The notes beneath the pieces were generated by a model. The model made no database searches and was not told where the DNA came from. It saw only the letters and a list, made by a program, of their open reading frames with translations. This document shows, piece by piece, positions 1 to 8,323 of a stretch of 38,162 nt of DNA. Where the stretch lies: contig JAFGGU010000082.1 of NCBI GenBank assembly GCA_016930375.1, forward strand, positions 1-38,162, in the 5' to 3' direction. A program made the position numbers and the translations under genes. Position 1 is the stretch's first letter. Each line of letters starts with the position of its first letter. The DNA is from Bacteroidales bacterium (lineage in GTDB: Bacteria > Bacteroidota > Bacteroidia > Bacteroidales > UBA10428).

Positions 1-1
1 C

Positions 2-310
2 GGAATCAGCAACGTGGAATTCATTACCGGTGATGTACTTCTCACTTTCAAACCCGGTTTATTATCGGAGCTTGGCAAGCCCGATCTTATTGTTCTGGAT
101 CCTCCGCGGGCCGGAACCCTGATTGAGATCAAGAAAACAATCAATACGTCCGGCGCCGGTAAAGTACTTTACCTGAGCTGTAACCCGGTTTCGCTGGCGT
201 ATGATCTGAAACAACTTTCTGAAGTATACCAGGTAACCCGAATTCAGCCTTTCGATATGCTTCCGCATACACACCATCTTGAAACGCTTGTTTTACTCGA
301 GAAGAAGTAA
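2..310 (+). CDS. rlmD: 23S rRNA (uracil-C5)-methyltransferase RlmD/RumA-type, 3' end only
   Basis: The reading frame is open from the window edge, so only about the last 102 residues are present. The family transfers a methyl group from S-adenosylmethionine to C5 of a uridine in 23S rRNA. Three C-terminal family signatures are visible in order: DPPRAG (SAM-domain motif), YLSCNP with the catalytic cysteine, and the closing DMLPHTHHLET segment that matches the DMFPHTxHxE end of RlmD/TrmA-type enzymes. RlmD versus a related RlmCD/TrmA paralogue cannot be settled without the N-terminal TRAM and Fe-S region. The gene ends 13 bases before a low-complexity repeat and 71 bases before the histidine operon promoter, so it is probably a separate transcript. 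Confidence 0.85.
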   Translation, partial: GISNVEFITGDVLLTFKPGLLSELGKPDLIVLDPPRAGTLIEIKKTINTSGAGKVLYLSCNPVSLAYDLKQLSEVYQVTRIQPFDMLPHTHHLETLVLLEKK

Positions 311-323
311 AGCAACCTGCAAC

Positions 324-373
324 CACAATAATCACAACCACCACAACAATCACAACCACCACAACAATCACAA
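324..373. repeat. 9-bp tandem repeat (18-bp composite unit)
   Basis: Five nine-base units of the form CACAAYMAY run in tandem (cacaataat, cacaaccac, cacaacaat, cacaaccac, cacaacaat), followed by a decayed sixth. The last four full units make two copies of an 18-base composite. The array sits between the rRNA methyltransferase stop and the his promoter. The minus-strand frames through it read as valine-rich low complexity and are not taken as coding. Confidence 0.8.
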
Positions 374-381
374 TTCATATT

Positions 382-412
382 CTTGCTTTTCCAAAATAAT
401 GTTGTATATTTG
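382..412 (+). promoter_or_regulatory. Bacteroidota-type promoter of the his operon
   Basis: TATATTTG at 405-412 fits the Bacteroidota -7 element TAnnTTTG exactly. CTTG at 382-385 is one mismatch from the -33 TTTG, and the spacer is 19 bases. Transcription would start a few bases after 412, just ahead of the leader peptide ATG at 431. Confidence 0.75.
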
Positions 413-430
413 CATTCAAATATCATAAAT

Positions 431-472
431 ATGAAATGCAATAAGACACATCACCACCATCATCAGCCGTAA
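431..472 (+). CDS. hisL: his operon leader peptide (13 residues, five consecutive His)
   Basis: A tiny frame encodes MKCNKTHHHHHQP and stops at 470-472. Five histidine codons in a row (449-463) just downstream of a promoter and just upstream of a terminator hairpin and hisG are the hallmark of a translation-coupled histidine attenuator. The peptide is a sensor of charged tRNA-His; the product itself is presumably not functional. The ATG lies about 19 bases after the -7 element, so the mRNA leader is short. hisL is used here by analogy with the enterobacterial gene. Confidence 0.88.
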   Translation: MKCNKTHHHHHQP

Positions 473-528
473 AACGGACAATGGCAGTATGTGTCTCATG
501 AAGATATTTTCAGGGTTTGCAATACTGC
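444..528 (+). promoter_or_regulatory. his attenuator: pause hairpin and antiterminator
   Basis: Two alternative pairings are visible. Pause hairpin: AGACACAT (444-451) with ATGTGTCT (489-496), whose 5' arm overlaps the leader codons just before and at the first His. Antiterminator: GCAGTAT (484-490) with ATACTGC (522-528), which uses the loop and 3' arm of the terminator. A ribosome stalled at the His codons would cover the pause hairpin's 5' arm, free 484-490, and favour the antiterminator. The pairings are read from sequence; folding energies were not computed. Confidence 0.8.
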
Positions 529-542
529 AAACCTTTTTTTTT
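514..542 (+). terminator. Intrinsic terminator of the his attenuator
   Basis: A perfect 8-bp stem, GGTTTGCA (514-521) with TGCAAACC (526-533), closes a four-base loop and is followed by nine T residues (534-542). It lies between the leader peptide and hisG (start 572), and its 3' arm is shared with the antiterminator. Without histidine limitation it should stop transcription before hisG. Confidence 0.88.
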
Positions 543-571
543 GTAGTATCATTGCTAATTCGTTATAAAAC

Positions 572-1432
572 ATGGAAAAACTGAAGATAGCCATACAGAA
601 AGACGGCCGTTTAAGTGAAAAATCACTGGAGCTCATCCGGGAATCAGGTATCCGTCACAACCAGGACAGCAAAAGAAAACTGATCTCCATTGGTGAGAAT
701 TTCCCGGTTGAGATCCTGTATCTGCGGGATGATGACATACCGCAATACGTGGCTGATGCTGTGGCTGATATCGGCATTGTGGGTGAGAATGAGGTCATGG
801 AAAAGAACCGTAACGTGGAGGTGGTTGAAAGACTTGGTTTTGCCCGTTGCAGGCTTTCACTGGCCATTCCGCAATCCGATGAATACTCAGGCCCTGTTTA
901 CTTCAGCGGCAAAAGAATTGCCACTTCCTATCCCCATATCCTCGGCAGGTACCTCGAGAAAAACAACATCCATGCTGAAATTCATGAGATCAGTGGTTCG
1001 GTTGAGATTGCCCCCGGCATTGGTCTGGCCGATGCCATATTCGACATTGTAAGCACCGGCAGCACCCTCATCAGCAACCGGCTCAAGGAGGTGGAAATTG
1101 TTGCCGAATCGGAAGCCGTTGTCATTGTATCACCCGGAGTCGGTGAAAACAAGAAAAAAATACTGAACGACCTGTTATTCAGATTCAACGCCGTTCGCAA
1201 ATCCAAAAACAACAAATACATCCTGCTGAATGCTCCCAATGAGAAACTGGATCAGATTGTAAAGTTGTTGCCGGGTATGAAAAGTCCTACCGTCCTTCCT
1301 TTGTATGAAAAGGGATGGAGCTCAGTGCATTCTGTTGTAAATGAGAATGAATTCTGGGAAATCATTGATAAACTGAAAAAATTCGGCGCCGAAGGAATTC
1401 TGGTCATTCCCATTGAGAAAATGATCCTTTAG
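572..1432 (+). CDS. hisG: ATP phosphoribosyltransferase, long form
   Basis: First step of histidine synthesis: ATP and PRPP are joined to form phosphoribosyl-ATP. The 286-residue length and the extra C-terminal region (from about residue 210) fit the long, HisZ-independent form with an ACT-like histidine-binding domain, so direct feedback inhibition by histidine is expected from the family. Near residue 160 the DIVSTGSTL segment is the PRPP-binding loop. The N-terminus KIAIQKDGRLSEKS is typical. The ATG at 572 is the first start after the attenuator terminator. hisD starts 11 bases after the stop, and no separate hisZ is seen here. Confidence 0.95.
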   Translation: MEKLKIAIQKDGRLSEKSLELIRESGIRHNQDSKRKLISIGENFPVEILYLRDDDIPQYVADAVADIGIVGENEVMEKNRNVEVVERLGFARCRLSLAIPQSDEYSGPVYFSGKRIATSYPHILGRYLEKNNIHAEIHEISGSVEIAPGIGLADAIFDIVSTGSTLISNRLKEVEIVAESEAVVIVSPGVGENKKKILNDLLFRFNAVRKSKNNKYILLNAPNEKLDQIVKLLPGMKSPTVLPLYEKGWSSVHSVVNENEFWEIIDKLKKFGAEGILVIPIEKMIL

Positions 1433-1443
1433 TCTGTTTTACC

Positions 1444-2718
1444 ATGGAAATCATCCGTTATCCCGATAAATCAACCTGGTCCGGCCTGTTAAAACGACCT
1501 GTTCTGGACAGCCGGGAAGTCGATACCCTGGTGATGCCCATTTTACTTGAAGTACGAAAAAGGGGCGATGAGGCTCTGCGGGAGTACACTAAAAAGTTCG
1601 ACAAGGCTAATCTCCAAAGACTCGCTGTCAGCAAGGAGGAAATCGATGCAGCAGACAAAATGGTTGACAGCGAGCTGAAGGATGCCATTGCCGTTGCCAT
1701 CAGAAATATTGAAACCTTTCACCAGTCTCAGCAGATCGCTCCTGCGCGCATTGTAACATCTGCCGGTGTTGAATGCTGGCAAAAAGCCATTGCCATTCAA
1801 AAAGTAGGATTGTATATCCCCGGGGGAACTGCCCCCTTGTTTTCCACCGTGCTGATGCTTGCCATTCCCGCCCGTATTGCCGGCTGCTCTGAGATCATAC
1901 TTTGTTCCCCACCCGACAGCCAGGGGAACCTGCATCCTGCCCTGCTGTATGCAGCAAGAATTACGGGTGTGACGCGGATTTTCAAGGTTGGCGGTGCACA
2001 AGCCATAGCTGCCATGGCATTTGGCACAGAATCGGTTCCCAGGGTGTATAAGATATTCGGCCCCGGAAATCAATATGTAACTGCAGCCAAGCAGCTTGTA
2101 TCCCGTAATGACGTTGCCATCGAAATGCCTGCCGGTCCCTCTGAACTTGCCGTAATAGCTGACAATTCAGCCAATCCGGCCTTTGTTGCATCGGATCTTT
2201 TATCACAGGCTGAACACGGCCCCGACAGCCAGGTCGTGTTCATTACTACCAGTGTCAACGAAGCGGAAGCAACCATCCGGGAACTGAAAAAGCAGTTGCA
2301 GGAGCTCTCAAGAAAGGAAATCGCTGAAAAATCATTGATGCACAGCAGGATCATCGTTTTGAAAAGCATGGCCGAAGCCATTGACATGGTCAATGAATAT
2401 GCTCCGGAGCATCTTATCATTGCGTCAGATAATGCTGCAGAATTAGCTGACAGTATCATCAACGCAGGTTCGGTGTTTCTGGGTCATTACACGCCGGAAA
2501 GTGCAGGTGACTATGCTTCAGGTACCAACCATACCCTTCCAACCAGCGGGTATGCCAGGGCTTACAACGGAGTCAACCTGGATGATTTTGTGAAAAAAAT
2601 CACTTTTCAGCAGATCACGCATGAAGGTCTAAAAATGATCGGCCCTGCCGTCATGAAAATGGCCGAAACTGAAACCCTTACAGCGCATAAAAATGCCGTA
2701 GCCATCCGATTAAAATAA
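1444..2718 (+). CDS. hisD: Histidinol dehydrogenase
   Basis: Performs the last two steps of the pathway, the NAD-dependent four-electron oxidation of L-histidinol to histidine; the family is a zinc-dependent cytosolic dimer. The 424-residue length is standard. Visible signatures are FGPGNQYVT near residue 205, EMPAGPSELAVIAD near residue 225, the catalytic Glu-His pair in YAPEHL near residue 320, and SAGDYASGTNH near residue 353. The gene lies 11 bases after hisG and 16 bases before hisC, consistent with one operon. Confidence 0.96.
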   Translation: MEIIRYPDKSTWSGLLKRPVLDSREVDTLVMPILLEVRKRGDEALREYTKKFDKANLQRLAVSKEEIDAADKMVDSELKDAIAVAIRNIETFHQSQQIAPARIVTSAGVECWQKAIAIQKVGLYIPGGTAPLFSTVLMLAIPARIAGCSEIILCSPPDSQGNLHPALLYAARITGVTRIFKVGGAQAIAAMAFGTESVPRVYKIFGPGNQYVTAAKQLVSRNDVAIEMPAGPSELAVIADNSANPAFVASDLLSQAEHGPDSQVVFITTSVNEAEATIRELKKQLQELSRKEIAEKSLMHSRIIVLKSMAEAIDMVNEYAPEHLIIASDNAAELADSIINAGSVFLGHYTPESAGDYASGTNHTLPTSGYARAYNGVNLDDFVKKITFQQITHEGLKMIGPAVMKMAETETLTAHKNAVAIRLK

Positions 2719-2734
2719 TTCGATTATTTTAGTT

Positions 2735-3772
2735 ATGTTCGATATCAACACATTAGTAAGAAAAAACATACTGTCACTCGTACCCTATTCATCTGCCCGG
2801 GATGAATACAAGGGTGAGGAAGCCATATTCCTCGATGCCAATGAGAATCCTTTCAACACTCCGTTGAACCGTTACCCCGACCCTCAACAAACGAAGCTGA
2901 AAAAACGAATCGCTGAGATCAAGGGATTACCGGTTGAAAATATTTTTCTCGGAAACGGCAGCGATGAGGCGATCGACTTGCTTATCAGGGTGTTTTGCGA
3001 TCCGGGAACGGATAATGTGATCAGTATTAAACCCACCTATGGCATGTACAAGGTTTGTGCCGACATCAACCAGGTGGAGTTCCGGGAAGCTCTGCTGAAT
3101 AAAGATTACCAGGCTGATATACAGTTATTGCTAAGCCTGGCCGATAACCGCAGCAAGCTTATGTTCCTGTGTTCACCGAACAATCCAACTTCCAACAGCC
3201 TGCACCGTAATGATATACTTCTACTGATCCGCAAATTCTCCGGTCTGGTGATTCTGGATGAGGCCTATCTTGATTTCTCAGCAAACCGTTCCCTGATCAG
3301 TGAATTAAGCAGCTTCCCCAATCTGGTGATTCTCCAGACCTTCAGCAAGGCATGGGGAATGGCGGGCATCAGGCTGGGAATGGCTTTCGCCTCCCGGGAT
3401 ATCATCACCCTCCTGAATCGAATCAAGTACCCTTACAATGTGAATGTGCTTACCCAGCGCGCCGCTTTGGATCACCTGCAGGAAAGTGCAGGAAAAGACG
3501 CCTGGGTAAATATGATCCTTGATCAAAGAGGATGGTTGCAAAAAGAACTGGAGCAGCTCGCCATGGTCAGGAATATACTTCCCAGTGATGCCAACTTTCT
3601 GATGGTGAAGTTTGACGATCCGGGGAAGGTCTTTGAATACCTTATCGGGAAAAAGATCATCGTGCGCGATCGTTCCAAAGTGCCCTTGTGCGAAGGCTAT
3701 TTGAGGATCACTGTTGGAAGTCCCGGGGAAAATCAACGGTTAATCAACACCTTGCAGGATTTATTATCTTAA
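2735..3772 (+). CDS. hisC: Histidinol-phosphate aminotransferase
   Basis: PLP-dependent aminotransferase that converts imidazole acetol phosphate and glutamate to histidinol phosphate. It is a fold-type I enzyme of normal length (345 residues). Visible features are the cofactor-contacting LDEAYLDF segment, the Schiff-base lysine in TFSKAWGMAG (about residue 204) and the downstream IRLGMAFA. Its position between hisD and hisB makes the assignment specific among class I/II aminotransferases. Confidence 0.95.
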   Translation: MFDINTLVRKNILSLVPYSSARDEYKGEEAIFLDANENPFNTPLNRYPDPQQTKLKKRIAEIKGLPVENIFLGNGSDEAIDLLIRVFCDPGTDNVISIKPTYGMYKVCADINQVEFREALLNKDYQADIQLLLSLADNRSKLMFLCSPNNPTSNSLHRNDILLLIRKFSGLVILDEAYLDFSANRSLISELSSFPNLVILQTFSKAWGMAGIRLGMAFASRDIITLLNRIKYPYNVNVLTQRAALDHLQESAGKDAWVNMILDQRGWLQKELEQLAMVRNILPSDANFLMVKFDDPGKVFEYLIGKKIIVRDRSKVPLCEGYLRITVGSPGENQRLINTLQDLLS

Positions 3773-3793
3773 GAACCTGAATAACGCAAAACC

Positions 3794-4912
3794 ATGAAGA
3801 AAGCGCTATTTATAGACCGCGACGGAACCCTGATCCGGGAACCTGAGGATGATTTTCAGGTAGATACACTTGAAAAGCTCGAGTTCATTCCGGGCGTATT
3901 CCGGAACCTTTACAACATCCGTAAAAACCTGGATTATGAACTGGTCATTGTGTCAAACCAGGATGGCCTTGGCACGACCGCGTATCCGGAAAAGGCTTAC
4001 AGGATAGTCCAGGAAAAGATGCTGAAAGCTTTTGAGAACGAAGGTATTACATTTGATGATGTGTTGATTGATAAGTCTTTGCCATCAGATCATGCGCCCA
4101 CCCGCAAACCACGAACGGGAATGCTTACCAGGTATATGCAGGGTGACTATGACCTCGAAAATTCTTTTGTTGTCGGCGACCGGCAAACCGATGTGGAACT
4201 GGCACGCAACCTTGGTTGCAAAGCCATATGGTTATCACCGGATGCCCCCTCGGACCATCAGGAGGTTGCAGACAACAGATCAACCTGGATCGTGGGCACA
4301 TGGGATGAAATTTACCAGCTGATCGCGATGGGCGTCCGTTCCTCAGTGGTGGTGCGGAAAACTACAGAGACCAGCATCCGGGTGGATCTGCAAATTGACG
4401 GCACCGGGAACCATGAAATCGCTACAGGTTTGGGGTTCTTCGATCACATGATCAGCCAACTGGCACGTCATTCAGGTTGTGACCTGAAGGTGCAGGTCAA
4501 CGGTGATCTCATCGTGGATGAGCATCATACCATCGAAGATACCGCGCTTGCGATCGGCGAAGCTTTCTTTCTCGCCCTGGGGGACAAACGCGGAATGGAA
4601 AGGTACGGATTTGCGCTGCCCATGGATGATTGCATGGCGCAGGTGCTCATTGACTTCGGAGGAAGGCCCTGGCTGGTTTGGAACGCTGAATTCCACCGTG
4701 AAAAAATCGGCGAGATGCCCACCGAAATGTTCCTGCACTTTTTCAAGTCGTTTTCCGATGCTGCCCGCTGCAATTTGAATATCAAGGCAGAAGGGGCCAA
4801 TGAGCACCATAAAATTGAAGCCATTTTTAAAGCCCTGGCCAGGGCTATCAAGATGGCAGTCCGGCGAGATGCCCTTGATCCGAATTTACCAACCACAAAA
4901 GGAGTTTTATAA
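3794..4912 (+). CDS. hisB: Bifunctional histidinol-phosphatase / imidazoleglycerol-phosphate dehydratase
   Basis: Two domains are fused. Residues 1 to about 170 are a HAD phosphatase with the DRDGT nucleophile motif (Asp8, Asp10), a SNQDG motif, RKPRTGM with the conserved lysine region and VGDRQTD; this domain dephosphorylates histidinol phosphate. From about residue 185 to 372 is the dehydratase, with FFDHM, the metal-binding DEHHTIED (about residue 243) and a second [10 protein letters not shown]. The fusion occurs in gamma-proteobacteria and Bacteroidota. The gene ends three bases before purU. Confidence 0.95.
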   Translation: MKKALFIDRDGTLIREPEDDFQVDTLEKLEFIPGVFRNLYNIRKNLDYELVIVSNQDGLGTTAYPEKAYRIVQEKMLKAFENEGITFDDVLIDKSLPSDHAPTRKPRTGMLTRYMQGDYDLENSFVVGDRQTDVELARNLGCKAIWLSPDAPSDHQEVADNRSTWIVGTWDEIYQLIAMGVRSSVVVRKTTETSIRVDLQIDGTGNHEIATGLGFFDHMISQLARHSGCDLKVQVNGDLIVDEHHTIEDTALAIGEAFFLALGDKRGMERYGFALPMDDCMAQVLIDFGGRPWLVWNAEFHREKIGEMPTEMFLHFFKSFSDAARCNLNIKAEGANEHHKIEAIFKALARAIKMAVRRDALDPNLPTTKGVL

Positions 4913-4915
4913 AAC

Positions 4916-5785
4916 ATGCCGAAAAGAAACCGAAACTCAGCCATTCTGCTCATCCACTGTCCCGATAATAAAGGGATCGTGGCCCAGGTTACAGGATTTA
5001 TCAATGACAACAACGGTAACATCATTGCACTGGATGAACACGTGGACAGGCTGGATAAAGTATTTTACATGCGTATTGAATGGGAACTGGACGGATTCCT
5101 GATCCCGCAGGAAAAAATTGCAGATTTTTTCAGTACCCTGATCGCAGCCCGGTATAACATGACCTGGAATATTTATTTCAGCGACAGGCGACCCCGGATG
5201 GCCATCTTTGTATCCAAGCTTTCACACTGCCTGTATGATATCCTTTCACGTGTTCATGCCGGTGAGTTTGGCGCTGATATTCCGTTGATCATTGGCAACC
5301 ACCATGACCTGGAACCGGTTGCACGGCAATTCAGCATCCCCTTTTACTATTCCGAGAAGAATGAGGATAACAGGCTGCAACAGGAAGTCCGGGAACTTGA
5401 ATTGCTGAAACAGCACCAGGTGACTTTTGTGGTGCTGGCCCGTTACATGCAGATCCTCAGCAGCCATTTCATCAGCCAGTATCCGAATGAGATCATCAAT
5501 ATTCATCATTCATTTCTTCCGGCCTTTCCCGGCGCAAAGCCATATCATTCCGCGTATGAACGGGGCGTGAAAATCATCGGGGCAACCAGTCATTATGTCA
5601 CTTCGGAACTCGATGCGGGCCCCATTATCGACCAGGATATCGTGCGTGTTTCTCATCGTGATTCGATTGACAGACTCATTCTGAAAGGAAAGGATGTTGA
5701 AAAGCTGGTGCTTTCGCGCGCCATTCTCATGCATTTGCAAAGACGAACCCTGGTATACAACAACAGAACAGTTGTCTTTAACTAA
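4916..5785 (+). CDS. purU: Formyltetrahydrofolate deformylase
   Basis: Hydrolyses 10-formyltetrahydrofolate to tetrahydrofolate and formate. An N-terminal ACT domain (about residues 8-85, LIHCPDNKGIVAQVTGF) precedes a formyltransferase-fold hydrolase. The catalytic region NIHHSFLPAFPGAKPY (about residue 193 on) and SELDAGPII near residue 230 carry the conserved Asn, His and Asp. The 289-residue length is normal. The gene lies three bases after hisB and 19 bases before hisH, so it should respond to the histidine attenuator. A plausible link is that HisF/HisH release the purine intermediate AICAR, whose further use consumes 10-formyl-THF; that link is inference. Confidence 0.93.
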   Translation: MPKRNRNSAILLIHCPDNKGIVAQVTGFINDNNGNIIALDEHVDRLDKVFYMRIEWELDGFLIPQEKIADFFSTLIAARYNMTWNIYFSDRRPRMAIFVSKLSHCLYDILSRVHAGEFGADIPLIIGNHHDLEPVARQFSIPFYYSEKNEDNRLQQEVRELELLKQHQVTFVVLARYMQILSSHFISQYPNEIINIHHSFLPAFPGAKPYHSAYERGVKIIGATSHYVTSELDAGPIIDQDIVRVSHRDSIDRLILKGKDVEKLVLSRAILMHLQRRTLVYNNRTVVFN

Positions 5786-5804
5786 TTATCCTGGTTCAGG
5801 TAAA

Positions 5805-6404
5805 ATGAATGTAGCCATCATCAAATACAACGCCGGCAATATTATGTCAGTCGATTATGCCCTGCAAAGGCTGGGCGTAAATCCCCTTGTCACCGATGAT
5901 CACGGGTTTATCCGGAGCGCAGATCGTGTGATCTTCCCGGGTGTCGGTGAAGCCAGCACTACCATGCAATATTTGAAAAACAGGAAACTGGACCTTTTAC
6001 TGCCTGAATTGAAACAACCCGTGCTTGGAATCTGCCTGGGCCTTCAGCTCATGTGCCGCCTTTCTGAGGAAGGCAACACAAAATGCATCGGCATCTTTGA
6101 AGAAGAGGTCAGGAAATTTGATCCTCCGGCCAACGGGGCAGAAAGGTGGAAGGTTCCGCACATGGGCTGGAATACGATTTATGACCTTAAAACTCCTTTG
6201 CTGGGAGAGGATCTCAGTAACCGGTATGTATATTTTATTCACAGTTATTATGCTGCAGTCGGACCTGACACCGTTGCCCTGTGTGATTACACAGTGCCTT
6301 TCAGTGCTGCATTGCAGCGTGATAACTTTTATGCCACCCAGTTCCATCCCGAAAAAAGCGGGAAACCGGGTTATCAAATCCTGAAAAACTTTTTGGAACT
6401 ATGA
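5805..6404 (+). CDS. hisH: Imidazole glycerol phosphate synthase, glutamine amidotransferase subunit
   Basis: Class I glutamine amidotransferase that supplies ammonia to HisF. The nucleophile is Cys77 in GICLGLQL, and the rest of the triad is His181 and Glu183 in QFHPEKSG. The start is set at the ATG in MNVAIIKYNAGN; the frame is open further upstream into purU, but those residues do not resemble the family. The stop overlaps the hisA start as ATGA, indicating translational coupling. Length is 199 residues. Confidence 0.94.
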   Translation: MNVAIIKYNAGNIMSVDYALQRLGVNPLVTDDHGFIRSADRVIFPGVGEASTTMQYLKNRKLDLLLPELKQPVLGICLGLQLMCRLSEEGNTKCIGIFEEEVRKFDPPANGAERWKVPHMGWNTIYDLKTPLLGEDLSNRYVYFIHSYYAAVGPDTVALCDYTVPFSAALQRDNFYATQFHPEKSGKPGYQILKNFLEL

Positions 6405-7120
6405 TTACAATTATACCCGCAGTTGATATCATCGGAGGAAAGTGCGTTCGCCTTGAACAGGGCGATTACCGGTTGAAAAAGGTATATGAAGAGGATCCCC
6501 TTTCTGTGGCCTTGCGATTTGAAGATCAGGGAATAAAAAGGATCCACGTGGTTGACCTCGACGGAGCAAGGGCTTCTCACATCGTGAACTACGGCACGCT
6601 TGAAAGGATTGCATCAAAGACCAAACTGGTTGTGGATTTTGGTGGCGGCATCAAATCCAGCAGTGATTTGCATATCGCATTTGACAGCGGTGCAGCCATG
6701 GCCGTAATCGGCAGTATTGCCGTAACCGACCGGGATCTTTTTCAGGACTGGTTGTTTGCTTACGGACCGGAGAAAATCATTCTCGGAGCTGATGTCAAGG
6801 AAGGCAAGATTGCCGTATCGGGCTGGACCGACATTACCGAAATCGGCCTGGTGGATTTCCTGACCTATTACAAGGCTTTCGGCGTAAATCAGGTGTTATG
6901 CACCGACATTGCCCGGGATGGCATGATGAAAGGCTCTTCCGTAGAACTCTATAAAAAAATGGTCATTGATTTCCCAACAATGCGGATCATTGCCAGCGGA
7001 GGCATATCATCCGTTGATGAATTGCACCAGCTGAACGACGCCAGCGTATCCGGGGCGATAATCGGAAAGGCAATATATGAGGGTAAAATTAAATTGGAAG
7101 AGTTGAGGGAGTGGTTATAA
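6401..7120 (+). CDS. hisA: ProFAR isomerase (phosphoribosylformimino-AICAR ribotide isomerase)
   Basis: A TIM-barrel isomerase opening the ribose of ProFAR to give PRFAR. It begins with IIPAVDIIGGKCVRL carrying the first catalytic aspartate. The second half holds ILGADVKEGKIAVSGW with the second catalytic aspartate near residue 130, and phosphate-binding glycines lie in IASGGISS and SGAIIGKAIYEGK. It overlaps hisH by four bases. The stop codon (7118-7120) is the first part of the heptamer array that separates hisA from hisF, the only large gap in this operon. Confidence 0.95.
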   Translation: MITIIPAVDIIGGKCVRLEQGDYRLKKVYEEDPLSVALRFEDQGIKRIHVVDLDGARASHIVNYGTLERIASKTKLVVDFGGGIKSSSDLHIAFDSGAAMAVIGSIAVTDRDLFQDWLFAYGPEKIILGADVKEGKIAVSGWTDITEIGLVDFLTYYKAFGVNQVLCTDIARDGMMKGSSVELYKKMVIDFPTMRIIASGGISSVDELHQLNDASVSGAIIGKAIYEGKIKLEELREWL

Positions 7121-7206
7121 GTTGTAAGTTGTAAGTTGTAGGTTGTAGGTTAACATACAACATACAACTTACAACATACAACATACAACATACAACATAC
7201 AACATA
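7117..7206. repeat. Inverted 7-bp tandem arrays between hisA and hisF
   Basis: The left arm carries four units (GTTGTAA twice, GTTGTAG twice) from 7120 to about 7147. The right arm follows directly with about eight CATACAA/CTTACAA units to 7206. About 35 bases of each arm are reverse complements with roughly one mismatch per unit and almost no loop (centre GTT/AAC near 7150). The hisA TAA stop is inside the array edge. The RNA could fold into a long imperfect hairpin within the his mRNA. Confidence 0.88.
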
Positions 7207-7230
7207 TCAATTAACAATATACATTGCTAA

Positions 7231-7986
7231 ATGCTTGCCAAACGAATCATTCCCTGCCTTGATGTCCGTAACGGGCAGACTGTCAAAGGGGTCAATTTTG
7301 TTAACATCCGTGAAGTGGGTGATCCCGTGGAAATGGGCGCTGCTTATGCCGAACAGGGCGCCGATGAACTTGTATTCCTCGATATTACAGCCAGTCATGA
7401 AGGCCGCAAAACTTTCGTGCAGCTCGTTAAACGCATTGCCGTTCATTTAAACATCCCGTTCACAGTGGGAGGTGGAATTGGTGCGCTCACCGATATCGAA
7501 GCACTGCTTGCCGCAGGTGCCGATAAGGTATCGCTCAACACCGCAGCTATCCGCACACCGGAGCTTGTTGATCAGATGGCACTGAACTTTGGAAGCCAGT
7601 TTGTAGTGGTGGCCATTGATGCCAGGGAAGAAGGCGGCAAATGGACAGCCTATATCAATGGGGGCAGGATACCCACTGAAAAGGAATTGTTTTCCTGGGC
7701 CAGGGAGTGTGAAGATCGCGGCGCAGGAGAGATCCTGTTTACATCCATGAATCATGACGGAACCAAAAACGGCTTTGCATGCGAGGCACTGGCAAAGTTA
7801 TCAGATATCCTGACCATTCCGGTGATTGCATCAGGTGGCGCCGGCAATATGGAGCACTTTGCCGAGGTGTTCACCACGGGGAAAGCAGATGCCGGACTGG
7901 CAGCAAGTATCTTTCATTTTAATGAAATAACCGTGCCCCAGCTAAAACATTACTTAAGGGATCGCAACATACCGGTCCGTTTATAA
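7231..7986 (+). CDS. hisF: Imidazole glycerol phosphate synthase, cyclase subunit
   Basis: A TIM-barrel partner of HisH that uses PRFAR and ammonia to make imidazole glycerol phosphate and AICAR. Catalytic aspartates are Asp11 in [14 protein letters not shown] and a second near residue 130 in [19 protein letters not shown] and [15 protein letters not shown] are further family signatures. The 251-residue length is normal. It starts 110 bases after hisA, beyond the heptamer hairpin, so its expression relative to hisH could differ; 40 bases separate it from hisE. Confidence 0.95.
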   Translation: MLAKRIIPCLDVRNGQTVKGVNFVNIREVGDPVEMGAAYAEQGADELVFLDITASHEGRKTFVQLVKRIAVHLNIPFTVGGGIGALTDIEALLAAGADKVSLNTAAIRTPELVDQMALNFGSQFVVVAIDAREEGGKWTAYINGGRIPTEKELFSWARECEDRGAGEILFTSMNHDGTKNGFACEALAKLSDILTIPVIASGGAGNMEHFAEVFTTGKADAGLAASIFHFNEITVPQLKHYLRDRNIPVRL

Positions 7987-8026
7987 TTAAATTTGCCAAT
8001 CCCCTAAACCGCTAAACATCTATTCT

Positions 8027-8323
8027 ATGTCTGAAAATAACATCAATTTTCTGATTGAACTACAGAATCTTATTGACAGTCGCAGGACTGAAATGCCCGG
8101 GAATTCATACACCACCAGTTTATTTCAAAAAGGCATCAATAAAATTGCCCAAAAAGTCGGGGAAGAAGCTGTTGAATTGATCATCGAAGCCAAGGATGAT
8201 AACAGGGTTCTCTTCCTGAATGAATCGGCGGACCTTCTGTATCACTTACTGGTATTGCTGACAGCCAAAGACAGCCGGATTGAGGATGTGATAGAAGTGT
8301 TAAAGGAAAGACATCATGCATAA
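8027..8323 (+). CDS. hisE: Phosphoribosyl-ATP pyrophosphatase, stand-alone HisE domain
   Basis: Hydrolyses phosphoribosyl-ATP to phosphoribosyl-AMP and pyrophosphate. The 98 residues cover only the all-alpha MazG-like HisE domain, with KVGEEAVELIIEAKD and ESADLLYHLLVLL supplying the acidic Mg-binding residues. In Bacteroidota this domain is usually the C-terminal half of a roughly 200-residue HisIE protein. Here the cyclohydrolase half is missing, and the 40-base gap after hisF leaves no room for it. The first 20 residues resemble the inter-domain part of HisIE. The gene overlaps the next one by eight bases. Confidence 0.92.
   Translation: MSENNINFLIELQNLIDSRRTEMPGNSYTTSLFQKGINKIAQKVGEEAVELIIEAKDDNRVLFLNESADLLYHLLVLLTAKDSRIEDVIEVLKERHHA

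Noticed and set aside
141..441. Minus-strand frames rich in valine or cysteine/glycine over the 9-bp repeat
   Set aside because: They are translations of low-complexity repeat sequence overlapping the his promoter and leader; no start signal or family resemblance.
1543..2073. 176-codon minus-strand frame
   Set aside because: Antisense shadow of hisD, which has all family motifs.
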